Source: JAURFX01 sp038125265 | Lineage (GTDB): Bacteria; Pseudomonadota; Gammaproteobacteria; Steroidobacterales; Rariloculaceae | Length of the DNA stretch: 64,000 nucleotides | NCBI GenBank assembly: GCA_038125265.1 | Contig: JAYPDM010000006.1 | Location: 1-64,000 of the forward strand | Direction: 5' to 3' | Shown: one piece after another, positions 34,822 through 43,467 of the stretch | How positions within the stretch are numbered: position 1 is the first letter of the stretch | Layout of the letters: every line of letters begins with the position of its first letter | The notes under the pieces: model-generated | Database searches by the model: none | What the model saw: the letters and a program-made list of their open reading frames with translations, nothing else | What the model was told of the DNA's origin: nothing | Translations under genes and position numbers: made by a program

Positions 34822-35196
34822 ATGAACAAAGAAAGACCCTTATCACCTCACTTACAGATTTATAGATTGCCCTTATGCGCACTGCTATCAATCTTTCATC
34901 GAATAACTGGAGTAATTCTTACAGCTGGCTTTATAGTCTTTGTGATCTGGTTGTATCAATTGACAGATGCAAATTATCCCAAAGAGGCATCAGTAATCTT
35001 TAATGGGATATTTTTTAAGGTGTTATTGCTAGGATGGGCATTTGCATTTTTTTATCATCTTGGCAATGGAATAAGGCATTTGGTGTGGGATGCCGGCAAA
35101 GGTTTTGAGAAATCTCAGATTGAACTTGGTGGAATGATCGTTATTTTTGCGGCATTAATACTGACCGCCGTTTATGCATTTTTGGTAATTTTTTAG
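34822..35196 (+). CDS. sdhC: Succinate dehydrogenase cytochrome b556 subunit
   Basis: SdhC is one of two membrane anchors of complex II, binding haem b and ubiquinone. The 124-residue protein starts RPLSPHLQIYRLPLCALLSIFHRITGV; its SIFHRITG carries the quinone-site Ser23 and Arg27. Three transmembrane helices are evident. The haem ligand is His79 in FYHLGNGIRHLVWD, equivalent to E. coli His84. It is followed by sdhD after 2 bases. Confidence 0.95.
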   Translation: MNKERPLSPHLQIYRLPLCALLSIFHRITGVILTAGFIVFVIWLYQLTDANYPKEASVIFNGIFFKVLLLGWAFAFFYHLGNGIRHLVWDAGKGFEKSQIELGGMIVIFAALILTAVYAFLVIF

Positions 35197-35198
35197 CT

Positions 35199-35579
35199 AT
35201 GTCATTAAGATCCCCCCTCAGTAAAGTTTCATATCTCGGTTCGGCTAAGGCAGGTTTCTCGCATTGGTGGTCACAAAGAGTTAGTGCCATCGCAATTGCA
35301 TTATTAGGAATTTGGTTACTTATTGAAATTATTGCCTGGCCAAATTTTTCATACGGTGAGCTGATGTCTTGGTTCCAGAGCCCAATTACCGCAGTCTTAC
35401 TAATGCTTACCATTATTTCTGTTGCTTATCACTCAAAGCTCGGAATAGAGGTGATTGTTGAGGACTATGTGCATAACAAAGGAATAAAGACACTGGTACT
35501 GGTGTCAAGCACTCTGGTGCATTTCTTTCTATCAGCGCTCGGAGTTTTTTCAGTTTTTATCCTTTTTTTTGGAATCTAA
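35199..35579 (+). CDS. sdhD: Succinate dehydrogenase hydrophobic membrane anchor subunit
   Basis: SdhD is the second membrane anchor of complex II. The 126-residue protein has three hydrophobic helices. It has the SdhD features GFSHWWSQRVSAIAIALLGIW, YHSKLGIEVIVEDYVHNK, the haem-side His78 and the quinone-site Asp89-Tyr90 pair. It lies 2 bases after sdhC and 3 bases before sdhA. Confidence 0.94.
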   Translation: MSLRSPLSKVSYLGSAKAGFSHWWSQRVSAIAIALLGIWLLIEIIAWPNFSYGELMSWFQSPITAVLLMLTIISVAYHSKLGIEVIVEDYVHNKGIKTLVLVSSTLVHFFLSALGVFSVFILFFGI

Positions 35580-35582
35580 AAA

Positions 35583-37370
35583 ATGTCAAAGGAATATACT
35601 TTTGTAGATCATAATTATGACGTTGTTATTGTCGGTGCAGGGGGTGCTGGACTTAGGGCGACCCTTGGAATGGCTGAGCAAGGCTTGACCACTGCCTGTT
35701 TGAGTAAAGTGTTTCCAACAAGAAGCCATACCGTTGCAGCTCAAGGCGGAATCAGTGCAGCCCTTGGTAATATGGGTGAAGATGATTGGCGATGGCATAT
35801 GTATGACACCGTAAAAGGATCAGATTGGCTGGGCGACCAAGATGCTATAGAGTACATGTGCAAAGAGGCTCCAGAGGCAGTCATTGAGTTAGAGCACTAC
35901 GGTGTGCCTTTCTCCAGAACCGAGGAAGGAAAGATTTATCAAAGACCGTTTGGTGGAATGACTACACACTACGGAGAGGGAACAGCACAGAGAACCTGCG
36001 CAGCAGCCGACCGTACGGGTCATGCCATGCTGCACGCACTTTATCAGCAGTCACTAAAAAATCAGGCAGAATTTTTTATAGAGTATTTTGCGCTAGATCT
36101 CATTATGGAGGATGGCGTGTGCCGTGGTATTACAGCGCTCGATATGTCTAATGGAACATTGCACCGATTTAATTCGCAAATGGTTGTTTTGGCAACCGGC
36201 GGATACGGCCGTGCATATTTTTCTGCTACCAGTGCTCATATCTGTACCGGTGATGGTAACGGCATGGTCGTCAGAGCAGGACTTCCACTACAGGATATGG
36301 AATTTGTTCAATTTCATCCCACTGGTATCTATGGCGCAGGTTGTTTGATTACTGAAGGATCAAGAGGCGAGGGAGGATACCTAACCAATTCCGACGGTGA
36401 GAGATTTATGGAACGCTACGCGCCTAATGCAAAAGATCTTGCATCTCGAGATGTTGTCAGCCGAGCAATGACAATTGAAATTAGAGAGGGTAGAGGTGTT
36501 GGCAAGGACCAAGACCATGTTCATCTTCATTTAGAGCATCTAGGTAAAGAGGTAATTCAAGAGAGATTACCGGGTATTGCTGAAACCGCAAAAATTTTTG
36601 CAAACGTTGATGTTAACAAAGAGCCAATTCCGGTTCTTCCAACCGTGCATTACAACATGGGCGGGATACCTACTAACTACTACGGCGAGGTTATCAACAT
36701 TACTGGCTCGGGCGAGGAAGCAGTTGTGCCGGGCCTAATGGCAGTGGGTGAGGCAGCATGTGTCTCTGTGCATGGTGCTAACCGATTAGGCTCAAACTCA
36801 CTGATTGATCTTGTGGTATTTGGTAGGGCAGCCTCAATTCGTTGCGGTCAGATTTTAAAAGCTAAGCAAAAACTTAAGCCCTTTGATGAAGATCATGGCC
36901 AAGAATCAATCGCAAGACTGGATAAACTAAGAAATGCCAAAGGCAACACTAAGACTGCAGACATAAGGTTATCCATGCAAAAAATAATGCAGAGTAATGC
37001 TGCGGTATTCCGCTCAGGAGACTCACTTCAAGAGGGCATTGACCTCCTTCAACCGGTTTATGATTCATTTTCAGATGTATCCGTAAGCGATAAGTCTCTT
37101 ATATGGAATACAGATCTCATTGAAACCCTCGAGCTTGATAACCTACTCCCGCAGGCGATGGCTACCATTAAGTCGGCGCTCTACAGAACAGAGAGTAGAG
37201 GTGCCCAGGCAAGAGAGGATTATCCTGATCGAGATGATGAGAATTGGATGAAACATACGATCTCCTGGATTGCTCCGAATGGAGAGGTAACTTTTGGTGA
37301 TAGAAAGGTTCAACTCAATTCATTAACAGATGATGTTAAGCCTATACCGCCTAAGGCGAGAACTTATTAA
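35583..37370 (+). CDS. sdhA: Succinate dehydrogenase flavoprotein subunit
   Basis: SdhA oxidises succinate to fumarate and passes electrons through covalent FAD. The dinucleotide-binding motif VVIVGAGGAGLRATLGMA is at about residues 14-31. The FAD-linked His49 is in TRSHTVAAQGGI. Active-site and FAD motifs RPFGGMTTHYGEGTAQRTCAA (here PFGGMTTHYGEG), QFHPTGIYGAGCLITEG, HYNMGGIPTNYYG and GANRLGSNSLIDLVVFG are intact. Length is 595 aa (E. coli 588). Two assembly factors for this subunit (DUF1674 and SdhE) are encoded in the same operon. Confidence 0.98.
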   Translation: MSKEYTFVDHNYDVVIVGAGGAGLRATLGMAEQGLTTACLSKVFPTRSHTVAAQGGISAALGNMGEDDWRWHMYDTVKGSDWLGDQDAIEYMCKEAPEAVIELEHYGVPFSRTEEGKIYQRPFGGMTTHYGEGTAQRTCAAADRTGHAMLHALYQQSLKNQAEFFIEYFALDLIMEDGVCRGITALDMSNGTLHRFNSQMVVLATGGYGRAYFSATSAHICTGDGNGMVVRAGLPLQDMEFVQFHPTGIYGAGCLITEGSRGEGGYLTNSDGERFMERYAPNAKDLASRDVVSRAMTIEIREGRGVGKDQDHVHLHLEHLGKEVIQERLPGIAETAKIFANVDVNKEPIPVLPTVHYNMGGIPTNYYGEVINITGSGEEAVVPGLMAVGEAACVSVHGANRLGSNSLIDLVVFGRAASIRCGQILKAKQKLKPFDEDHGQESIARLDKLRNAKGNTKTADIRLSMQKIMQSNAAVFRSGDSLQEGIDLLQPVYDSFSDVSVSDKSLIWNTDLIETLELDNLLPQAMATIKSALYRTESRGAQAREDYPDRDDENWMKHTISWIAPNGEVTFGDRKVQLNSLTDDVKPIPPKARTY

Positions 37371-37383
37371 TTGGTAAATAGAT

Positions 37384-38160
37384 ATGGCAAAATTTACACT
37401 ACCTAAAAATTCAAAAATTTCAAAGGGCAAAGAGCATAACTCATCAAGCTCCTCAACCAAGGTCTTTAAAATTTATCGATACGATCCTGATGACGAAAAA
37501 AACCCAAGAGTTGATACTTATCATGTTGACCTTAATGATTGTGGGCCGATGGTGCTTGATGCGCTTATAAAAATTAAAAATGAAATTGATACAACGTTGA
37601 CATTTAGAAGATCATGCAGAGAGGGGATCTGTGGATCTTGTGCAATGAATATCGATGGAACCAACACCTTGGCATGTTTAAAGTCTATCTCAGATGTAAA
37701 GGGTGAGGTTAAAATCTATCCTTTACCTCATATGCCAGTTATTAAAGATTTGGTGCCTGATTTAACCAACTTTTATGCGCAATATGCATCCATTAAGCCT
37801 TGGCTTCAGTCTGATACCCCGCCCCCACCGGATAGTGAAAGACTGCAATCCAAAGAAGATCAAGAAAAAATTGATGAACCTTCGGCGTGTATTCTTTGCG
37901 CTTGTTGCTCCTCATCATGTCCTAGTTATTGGTGGAATTCTGATCGATATCTAGGTCCAGCAGCATTATTACAGGCTTACAGATGGATTGTTGATACACG
38001 TGATGAGTATACTGGGCAAAGGCTTGATGATCTTGAAGATCCATTCAGACTTTATCGATGTCATACAATTCTTAATTGCACACAAGCTTGTCCAAAAGAT
38101 TTAAATCCTGGAAAATCCATTGCAAAAATTAAGAAGATGATGGCAGATAGGCAGCATTAA
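37384..38160 (+). CDS. sdhB: Succinate dehydrogenase iron-sulfur subunit
   Basis: SdhB carries the [2Fe-2S], [4Fe-4S] and [3Fe-4S] clusters linking FAD to quinone. The cluster motifs are CREGICGSCAMNIDG with a later Cys (TLAC) for 2Fe-2S, ACILCACCSSSCPSYWW for 4Fe-4S, and CHTILNCTQACPKDLNP for 3Fe-4S. Length is 258 aa, about 20 longer than E. coli. The extra residues are a Ser/Lys-rich N-terminal extension (NSKISKGKEHNSSSSST) before the usual KIYRYDPD start. It lies 13 bases after sdhA. Confidence 0.98.
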   Translation: MAKFTLPKNSKISKGKEHNSSSSSTKVFKIYRYDPDDEKNPRVDTYHVDLNDCGPMVLDALIKIKNEIDTTLTFRRSCREGICGSCAMNIDGTNTLACLKSISDVKGEVKIYPLPHMPVIKDLVPDLTNFYAQYASIKPWLQSDTPPPPDSERLQSKEDQEKIDEPSACILCACCSSSCPSYWWNSDRYLGPAALLQAYRWIVDTRDEYTGQRLDDLEDPFRLYRCHTILNCTQACPKDLNPGKSIAKIKKMMADRQH

Positions 38161-38166
38161 GCCTAA

Positions 38167-38421
38167 ATGTCTATTAATAAGGGACTGCTCAAATGGCGTT
38201 GCAAGCGGGGTATGAGGGAGCTTGATTACATACTCAGGCCATATTTCGATAGTCATATTGATGAGTTAGATGATGCCTCACTGCAAAATCTAAAAGAGAT
38301 ATTAGATTTGCCTGACCCGGATTTACATTACCTGCTGGTTACTGAGAATATTCAAATTCCCGAGCAATTTGAGAAAATAATACTTGATATACGTGCACAA
38401 GCAGGTAAATCATTAAAATGA
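38167..38421 (+). CDS. sdhE: FAD assembly factor SdhE
   Basis: SdhE (SDHAF2 in mitochondria, formerly YgfY) promotes covalent flavinylation of SdhA. The 84-residue protein has the diagnostic RGMRELDYILRPYFDSHID and PDPDLHYLLVTE segments. The RGxxE loop that contacts SdhA is intact. In many gammaproteobacteria sdhE lies beside ygfZ or before nadB rather than inside the sdh operon. Here it follows sdhB by 6 bases and overlaps the next gene by 4 bases. Confidence 0.95.
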   Translation: MSINKGLLKWRCKRGMRELDYILRPYFDSHIDELDDASLQNLKEILDLPDPDLHYLLVTENIQIPEQFEKIILDIRAQAGKSLK

Positions 38422-38648
38422 CACAAGCAATCATATACTCAAGGCAGGACTGTCATTTATGCGAAAAGCTCGAGAATGAGCTGAGGTCTGTCTACAAAGA
38501 TCTGCTTAATATTTTAATGGTAGATATAGATGAGGATATCAATCTAAAGAAATTATATGGACTTGAAATACCGGTGTTAATGATTAATAACGAGAGAATT
38601 ACATTGCATCCTGTGGATCATGATCAGATAAAATCTTTAATAGGATGA
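38418..38648 (+). CDS. Glutaredoxin-like (DUF836) thiol protein
   Basis: This is a small thioredoxin-fold protein of 76 residues with a CHLC active-site motif (Cys12, Cys15) directly after the first beta strand. The cis-proline position follows in GLEIPVLMINNERI. The family is usually annotated glutaredoxin-like or DUF836 and commonly sits just upstream of lepA. Its substrate is unknown. Being in an operon with Fe-S and flavin maturation genes suggests a thiol-redox role, but that is only inference. It overlaps sdhE and lepA by 4 bases each. Confidence 0.82.
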   Translation: MTQAIIYSRQDCHLCEKLENELRSVYKDLLNILMVDIDEDINLKKLYGLEIPVLMINNERITLHPVDHDQIKSLIG

Positions 38649-40441
38649 TGAGCAAGAATACTAGAAATTTCTCTATCATTGCTCATATCGATCATGGTAA
38701 ATCAACCATAGCAGATAGGTTTATTCAGGTTTGTGGGGGGCTAACTGACAGAGAGATGGCCGATCAAGTGCTCGACTCGATGGATTTAGAGAGGGAGCGC
38801 GGTATTACCATCAAGGCTCAGTCTGTATCATTAAATTTTAAATCTAAAGACGGCCAAGTTTATAAGCTTAATTTCATTGATACGCCCGGACACGTTGATT
38901 TTTCATACGAGGTTTCAAGATCTCTGTCTGCCTGTGAGGGGGCACTGCTTGTTGTAGATGCAGCTCAAGGGGTTGAGGCGCAAAGCGTTGCAAATTGCTA
39001 TACCGCTATTGAGCAGGGCCTAGAGGTAATACCAGTGCTTAATAAAATTGATCTCCCCTCGGCTGAGCCAGAGAGGGTTGCAAGGGAGATTGAGAATATC
39101 ATCGGTATTGATGCCTCAAATGCTTTACAAGTTAGCGCTAAAACAGGTGAGAATATTGAATCATTGCTTGAGGAAATCATTCGTCACATTCCTCCACCAG
39201 AGCCAAATCATAAAAAGGAGTTGCAGGCATTAATTATTGATTCTTGGTTTGACTCTTACCTAGGGATCGTCACACTTGTTCGAATTGTGTGTGGGTCAAT
39301 ACGTAAAGGGGATGAAATAGAAATCTTATCGACACAAAAGAAGTACACGGTAGATTATGTCGGCGTATTTACGCCAAAAATGATTAAGGTTGATGCTCTG
39401 CAAACTGGGGATGTTGGCTATGTTATCTCTGGGATCAAAGAGATTGGGAGCGCCCCTGTTGGAGACACGATCAGAATGCATAAATCAACTGTAGAGGCGT
39501 TACCTGGATTTAAACAAATAAAACCCAGAGTGTTTGCCGGATTGTTTCCCGTAAGCTCCGATGATTTTGAGGACTTTAGGGAGGCATTAAGTAAATTATC
39601 CTTAAATGATGCTGCACTTCACTATGAGCCTGAGAGCAGCACCGCTTTAGGATTCGGATTCCGTTGCGGTTTTTTAGGTTTACTCCACATGGAAATTATT
39701 CAGGAGCGCCTTGAGAGAGAATATGACCTGAATCTAATTTCAACTGCACCCACTGTCGTCTATCAGGTCATTAAAACAGATGGGGAGACCATCTCCGTAG
39801 AGAACCCATCCCAGCTTCCAGAACAAACCTACATTAGAGAAATTCAAGAGCCAATCATTAGGGCTAATATACTCCTTCCGCAGAATTATTTAGGGCCAGT
39901 CATAGAGCTGTGCGAACAAAAGAGAGGTGTTCAGAAGAATCTTACCTATCATGGAGAGCAAGTCACTCTAGTCTATGAACTTCCCATGGCAGAGGTGGTG
40001 CTGGATTTCTTTGACAAACTAAAGAGTGTGAGCCGTGGTTACGGTTCCTTTGACTATGAATTTATCAGATTTCAGACATCGGATCTCGTAAAGATGGATA
40101 TTCTAATCAATAAGGATAAGGTTGATGCGCTATCCATGATCGTGCATCGATCATTTTCAGACAGAAGAGGAAGAGAGATTGTTGCAACCTTGAAGGATGT
40201 AATACCAAGACAGCAGTTTGAAGTTGCAATACAGGCTGCGATTGGTGGTCATATTTTAGCCAGAAGCAATGTTAAGGCTTTAAGGAAGGATGTTACAGCA
40301 AAACTATACGGTGGCGATGTGACACGTAAAATGAAGTTACTTGAGAAACAAAAGGCCGGAAAAAGAAGAATGAAACAGCTTGGCTCTGTTGAGATACCTC
40401 AAGAGGCCTTTTTAGCGGTGCTACAGAATAAGTCTAAATAG
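38645..40441 (+). CDS. lepA: Elongation factor 4 (LepA)
   Basis: LepA is a ribosome-associated translational GTPase involved in initiation-complex and 30S biogenesis or back-translocation. The G1 motif AHIDHGKST, the switch I region RERGITIKAQSV, G3 DTPGHVD and G4 NKIDLPSAEPE are all intact. The C-terminal LepA-specific domain follows (KDVTAKLYGGDVTRKMKLLEKQKAGKRRMK). Length is 598 aa (E. coli 599). Tandem ATG codons at 38645 and 38648 are both possible starts. It leads the conserved lepA-lepB-rnc-era-recO-pdxJ-acpS block. Confidence 0.98.
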   Translation: MMSKNTRNFSIIAHIDHGKSTIADRFIQVCGGLTDREMADQVLDSMDLERERGITIKAQSVSLNFKSKDGQVYKLNFIDTPGHVDFSYEVSRSLSACEGALLVVDAAQGVEAQSVANCYTAIEQGLEVIPVLNKIDLPSAEPERVAREIENIIGIDASNALQVSAKTGENIESLLEEIIRHIPPPEPNHKKELQALIIDSWFDSYLGIVTLVRIVCGSIRKGDEIEILSTQKKYTVDYVGVFTPKMIKVDALQTGDVGYVISGIKEIGSAPVGDTIRMHKSTVEALPGFKQIKPRVFAGLFPVSSDDFEDFREALSKLSLNDAALHYEPESSTALGFGFRCGFLGLLHMEIIQERLEREYDLNLISTAPTVVYQVIKTDGETISVENPSQLPEQTYIREIQEPIIRANILLPQNYLGPVIELCEQKRGVQKNLTYHGEQVTLVYELPMAEVVLDFFDKLKSVSRGYGSFDYEFIRFQTSDLVKMDILINKDKVDALSMIVHRSFSDRRGREIVATLKDVIPRQQFEVAIQAAIGGHILARSNVKALRKDVTAKLYGGDVTRKMKLLEKQKAGKRRMKQLGSVEIPQEAFLAVLQNKSK

Positions 40442-40473
40442 AGTTAGAATCTTAATAAATCAAAAGGAGTTAG

Positions 40474-41229
40474 ATGATGTTATTTGAATGGGTGATTCTG
40501 GTTTTAACTGTTTCAACAGGTTTCTTTTGGTTTTATATTTTTTATGGAAAGAGAAAGCATTCAAATTACTCACCAAGTAAATTTGCTGACTATACAGCAG
40601 GCTTTTTTCCTGTCTTACTTGTCGTCTTTATCCTGAGATCATTCATTATTGAGCCTTTTAGAATCCCATCGGGCTCTATGACCCCAAACCTTCTTGATGG
40701 AGATTTTATATTTGTTAATAAACATGCATTTGGATTGAGATTACCGATTGCCGGTAAACGTATTTTTGGCTCAAGGACCCCTGAAAGGGGAGAGATGGCG
40801 GTATTTCGACTTCCCTCTGATCCATCAATCGTTTACGTAAAACGAGTGATAGGCCTACCGGGTGACGAGGTATTCTATGACTATCAAGAGAAAGAGCTCT
40901 GGGTTAATGATCAACTCGTTGAGAGTAATTATGTCGGTAATTATGCCGATGATTCTAATCTTGCCCTTATGCAGGAAACCTATGGATCCGAACACCGTAT
41001 CATTCATATGAATAGCCGACTTTCGCCTGGTGGCCTATATAACGTCCCCGAGGGTCATTATTTTATGATGGGCGATAACAGAGACAACAGTCAGGATAGT
41101 AGATTTTCAGTTGTTGGTTTTGTGCCAGAAGATAATTTGGTTGGGAAGCCAGTCTTTATTTGGATGCACTGGAATGATGAAGATGAGGATGCTTTTAAAT
41201 GGGAGCGATTAGGGTTCATAGAGGGTTAG
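40474..41229 (+). CDS. lepB: Signal peptidase I
   Basis: LepB removes Sec and Tat signal peptides at the periplasmic face of the inner membrane. Two N-terminal membrane segments (about residues 4-22 and 42-57) precede the catalytic domain. The Ser68 nucleophile lies in FRIPSGSMTPNLLDGD and the Lys123 general base in VYVKRVIGLPGDEV. MMGDNRDNSQDSRFS completes the signature. Length is 251 aa, shorter than E. coli (324) but normal for many relatives. AGGAG lies 6-7 bases upstream of the tandem ATGs. Confidence 0.96.
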   Translation: MMLFEWVILVLTVSTGFFWFYIFYGKRKHSNYSPSKFADYTAGFFPVLLVVFILRSFIIEPFRIPSGSMTPNLLDGDFIFVNKHAFGLRLPIAGKRIFGSRTPERGEMAVFRLPSDPSIVYVKRVIGLPGDEVFYDYQEKELWVNDQLVESNYVGNYADDSNLALMQETYGSEHRIIHMNSRLSPGGLYNVPEGHYFMMGDNRDNSQDSRFSVVGFVPEDNLVGKPVFIWMHWNDEDEDAFKWERLGFIEG

Positions 41230-41233
41230 CGCT

Positions 41234-41914
41234 ATGGATTTAACAGAATGGTGTCATCTTAAGCTTGGATATCAGTTTAAAAACCTATCACTTTTAGAAA
41301 CTGCACTTACACACAAAAGTATTTCTAATCAAAATAATGAGCGATTAGAGTTCTTGGGTGATAGCATCCTAGGACAGATAATTTCTATATATCTCTATAA
41401 TCATCTAAATGACATGGATGAGGGTGCGTTAACTAGGATGAGATCTCATTTGGTAAACGGTCATAAGTTAGCTGAAATTGGACAAAAAATACATTTAAGT
41501 GAGTTTATCGTGCTTGGGCAGGGTGAATTAAGATCGGGTAGCTATAACAGGGAGTCTGTCATCGCAAACTGCCTAGAGGCAGTTTTTGGGGCTATCTATT
41601 TGGACGGCGGTATTGAAGCTATTGAGAGTGTGGTTCATTCATTATTTTTTGATGAATTTCAAAACTTGCCGGACCCTAATGAGCTCAAAGATGCTAAGAC
41701 AAAATTACAAGAGCTCCTCCAGAAAAATGGAAATCCACTGCCAACGTATGAAGTAATCAAGGAGACAGGAAGGCCCCACCAAAAAACATTCACTATTAAG
41801 TGCATTGATCAAGCCACAAATAATTATGTCACTGCCTCATCTTCAAGCATTAAAAAGGCAGAGCAGAAGGCTGCAGAAATGCTGTTAAAAAGATTAGATG
41901 GAAATGGCGATTAG
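41234..41914 (+). CDS. rnc: Ribonuclease III
   Basis: RNase III cleaves double-stranded RNA in rRNA precursors and regulated mRNAs. The signature NERLEFLGDSILGQII contains Glu39 and Asp43 of the catalytic set. The second acidic cluster is in NCLEAVFGAIYLDGG. A C-terminal double-stranded RNA-binding domain begins at about residue 150 (DAKTKLQELLQKNGNPLPTY) and ends with SSSIKKAEQKAAEMLL. Length is 226 aa (identical to E. coli). It overlaps era by 17 bases. Confidence 0.97.
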   Translation: MDLTEWCHLKLGYQFKNLSLLETALTHKSISNQNNERLEFLGDSILGQIISIYLYNHLNDMDEGALTRMRSHLVNGHKLAEIGQKIHLSEFIVLGQGELRSGSYNRESVIANCLEAVFGAIYLDGGIEAIESVVHSLFFDEFQNLPDPNELKDAKTKLQELLQKNGNPLPTYEVIKETGRPHQKTFTIKCIDQATNNYVTASSSSIKKAEQKAAEMLLKRLDGNGD

Positions 41915-42743
41915 TCGATTTGGCTATGTAACCCTGGTTGGCGCACCTAACATAGGTAAGTCAACACTCCTCAATCAGCTGATTGGCATGCCGATAAGCA
42001 TTGTTAATAAAAAATCTCATACCACCAGACGACAGATTCTAGGCGTATTTAACCATAACGCATCGCAGGTTGTGATGCTGGATACTCCTGGCTACCAGGA
42101 GCTGACAAGAGACTACGACTATAAGCTCATGAGAAGAGAGATCAATGCAGCACTCGATGGATCAGACTTAATTTTATATCTAATAGATTTAAAGACTGAT
42201 CTCAGTATTGTTGAAAAGGTCTACAGAAGACTGAATGAATTCTCCAGTAATATTTTTATCATTATCAATAAAATTGATCGCATAAGAGATAAGTCTAAGT
42301 TATTGGATTACTCTGAAAAGCTCAGCTCATTGGTAGATTTTAAGAAAGTATATTTTATTTCAGCCTTAAAAAATGATGGACTCAAAGATCTAAAAGATAC
42401 CATTGCAGAATATTTGCCAGAAGGAGAGGCTCAATTTGATAAAGACTATCAAACGAACTTATCACTATCAGAAAGAGCGCAAGAGGAAATAAGAAACGCT
42501 ATACTAAACTGCCTGCATGAAGAGGTGCCCTATGGCATCGAAATTCAAATTAATAATATTAAAAAAGATCAAGATTTAGTAATACATGCTGATCTTGTGA
42601 CTAAGAAAAAATCTTATAAATCGATGATTATTGGTAAGGATGCGAGAACAATCAAAGCAATTGGAACTCAAGCAAGAAAGAATATTGAGAAATGGTGTGG
42701 TACAAAATGCTCGTTATTTTTAAAAGTTAATCATACTAAATAG
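41898..42743 (+). CDS. era: GTPase Era
   Basis: Era is an essential GTPase that checks 16S rRNA 3'-end maturation and 30S assembly. G1 is GAPNIGKSTLLNQLIG, the switch region is SHTTRRQILGVF, G3 is LDTPGYQE and G4 is INKID. The C-terminal KH domain has MIIGKDARTIKAIGTQARKNIE. The usual GxPNVGKST has Ala and Ile here, which are conservative changes. Length is 281 aa (E. coli 301). The ATG at 41898 lies within the last 17 bases of rnc, as in the E. coli rnc-era operon. Confidence 0.97.
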   Translation: MEMAISRFGYVTLVGAPNIGKSTLLNQLIGMPISIVNKKSHTTRRQILGVFNHNASQVVMLDTPGYQELTRDYDYKLMRREINAALDGSDLILYLIDLKTDLSIVEKVYRRLNEFSSNIFIIINKIDRIRDKSKLLDYSEKLSSLVDFKKVYFISALKNDGLKDLKDTIAEYLPEGEAQFDKDYQTNLSLSERAQEEIRNAILNCLHEEVPYGIEIQINNIKKDQDLVIHADLVTKKKSYKSMIIGKDARTIKAIGTQARKNIEKWCGTKCSLFLKVNHTK

Positions 42744-42750
42744 CTAAAAC

Positions 42751-43464
42751 ATGAATAGAGATATTGGCTTTATCTTGCATCAGAGAGATTATCGGGATAC
42801 TAGTAAAATACTTGACTGTTATACCCAAAGCCATGGAAGATTTAGAGGTATCGCTAGGGGTATCAAGAGCTCTAAGCGCTCACTAAAGCAAAATATTCAA
42901 CCATTTCAACCGCTTATCATACATTGGTCACAAAGGGGTGATCTTGCTAGCATCCGAGAAATTGAATCCGATGGTCTCATGATATCGCTAAGCGGTAAGC
43001 GTTTAATGGCAGGGTTTTACATCAATGAAATCATCTTAAAGATTGTCCCAGAAGATGAGTCTGATCCAGCCCTATTTAGTCTTTACAAAACCACACTTTA
43101 TGATCTACCTGAGCAAAACTGGGTTTCAAAACTCAGGTCTTTTGAAATTTCAATTTTAGATTTCTTAGGTTATCTACCATCACTTGAGTATGAGTATTTA
43201 AACAATACCCCCATCGAGACATCAAAAACCTATGAATTCTTGCCCAGTGATGGATTTAGGGAGTCACTCCATAAAGAGGATAATAAGAATTACTTTAATG
43301 GGGATCTTATCAAGCGTCTTTCAAATCTAGATTTAGACTCAGATCCCTCTCTCAGATTAGCAAAATATATTTTTGACTCAGTTATTCTCTCCCAATCTTT
43401 AAGCCCAAGTGTAAATTCAAGAAAAGTAATGAGACAATTAATAAATCTTAGCAAGGAATTCTAA
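42751..43464 (+). CDS. recO: DNA repair protein RecO
   Basis: RecO anneals ssDNA and loads RecA with RecR in gap repair. The N-terminal OB-fold is recognisable as GFILHQRDYRDTSKILDCYTQ then GRFRGIARGIKSSKR. A helical domain follows, with FYINEIILKIVPEDESDPALFSLY. No zinc-binding cysteines are present, typical of gammaproteobacterial RecO. Length is 237 aa (E. coli 242). It lies between era and pdxJ in the conserved order. Confidence 0.92.
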   Translation: MNRDIGFILHQRDYRDTSKILDCYTQSHGRFRGIARGIKSSKRSLKQNIQPFQPLIIHWSQRGDLASIREIESDGLMISLSGKRLMAGFYINEIILKIVPEDESDPALFSLYKTTLYDLPEQNWVSKLRSFEISILDFLGYLPSLEYEYLNNTPIETSKTYEFLPSDGFRESLHKEDNKNYFNGDLIKRLSNLDLDSDPSLRLAKYIFDSVILSQSLSPSVNSRKVMRQLINLSKEF

Positions 43465-43467
43465 ATC

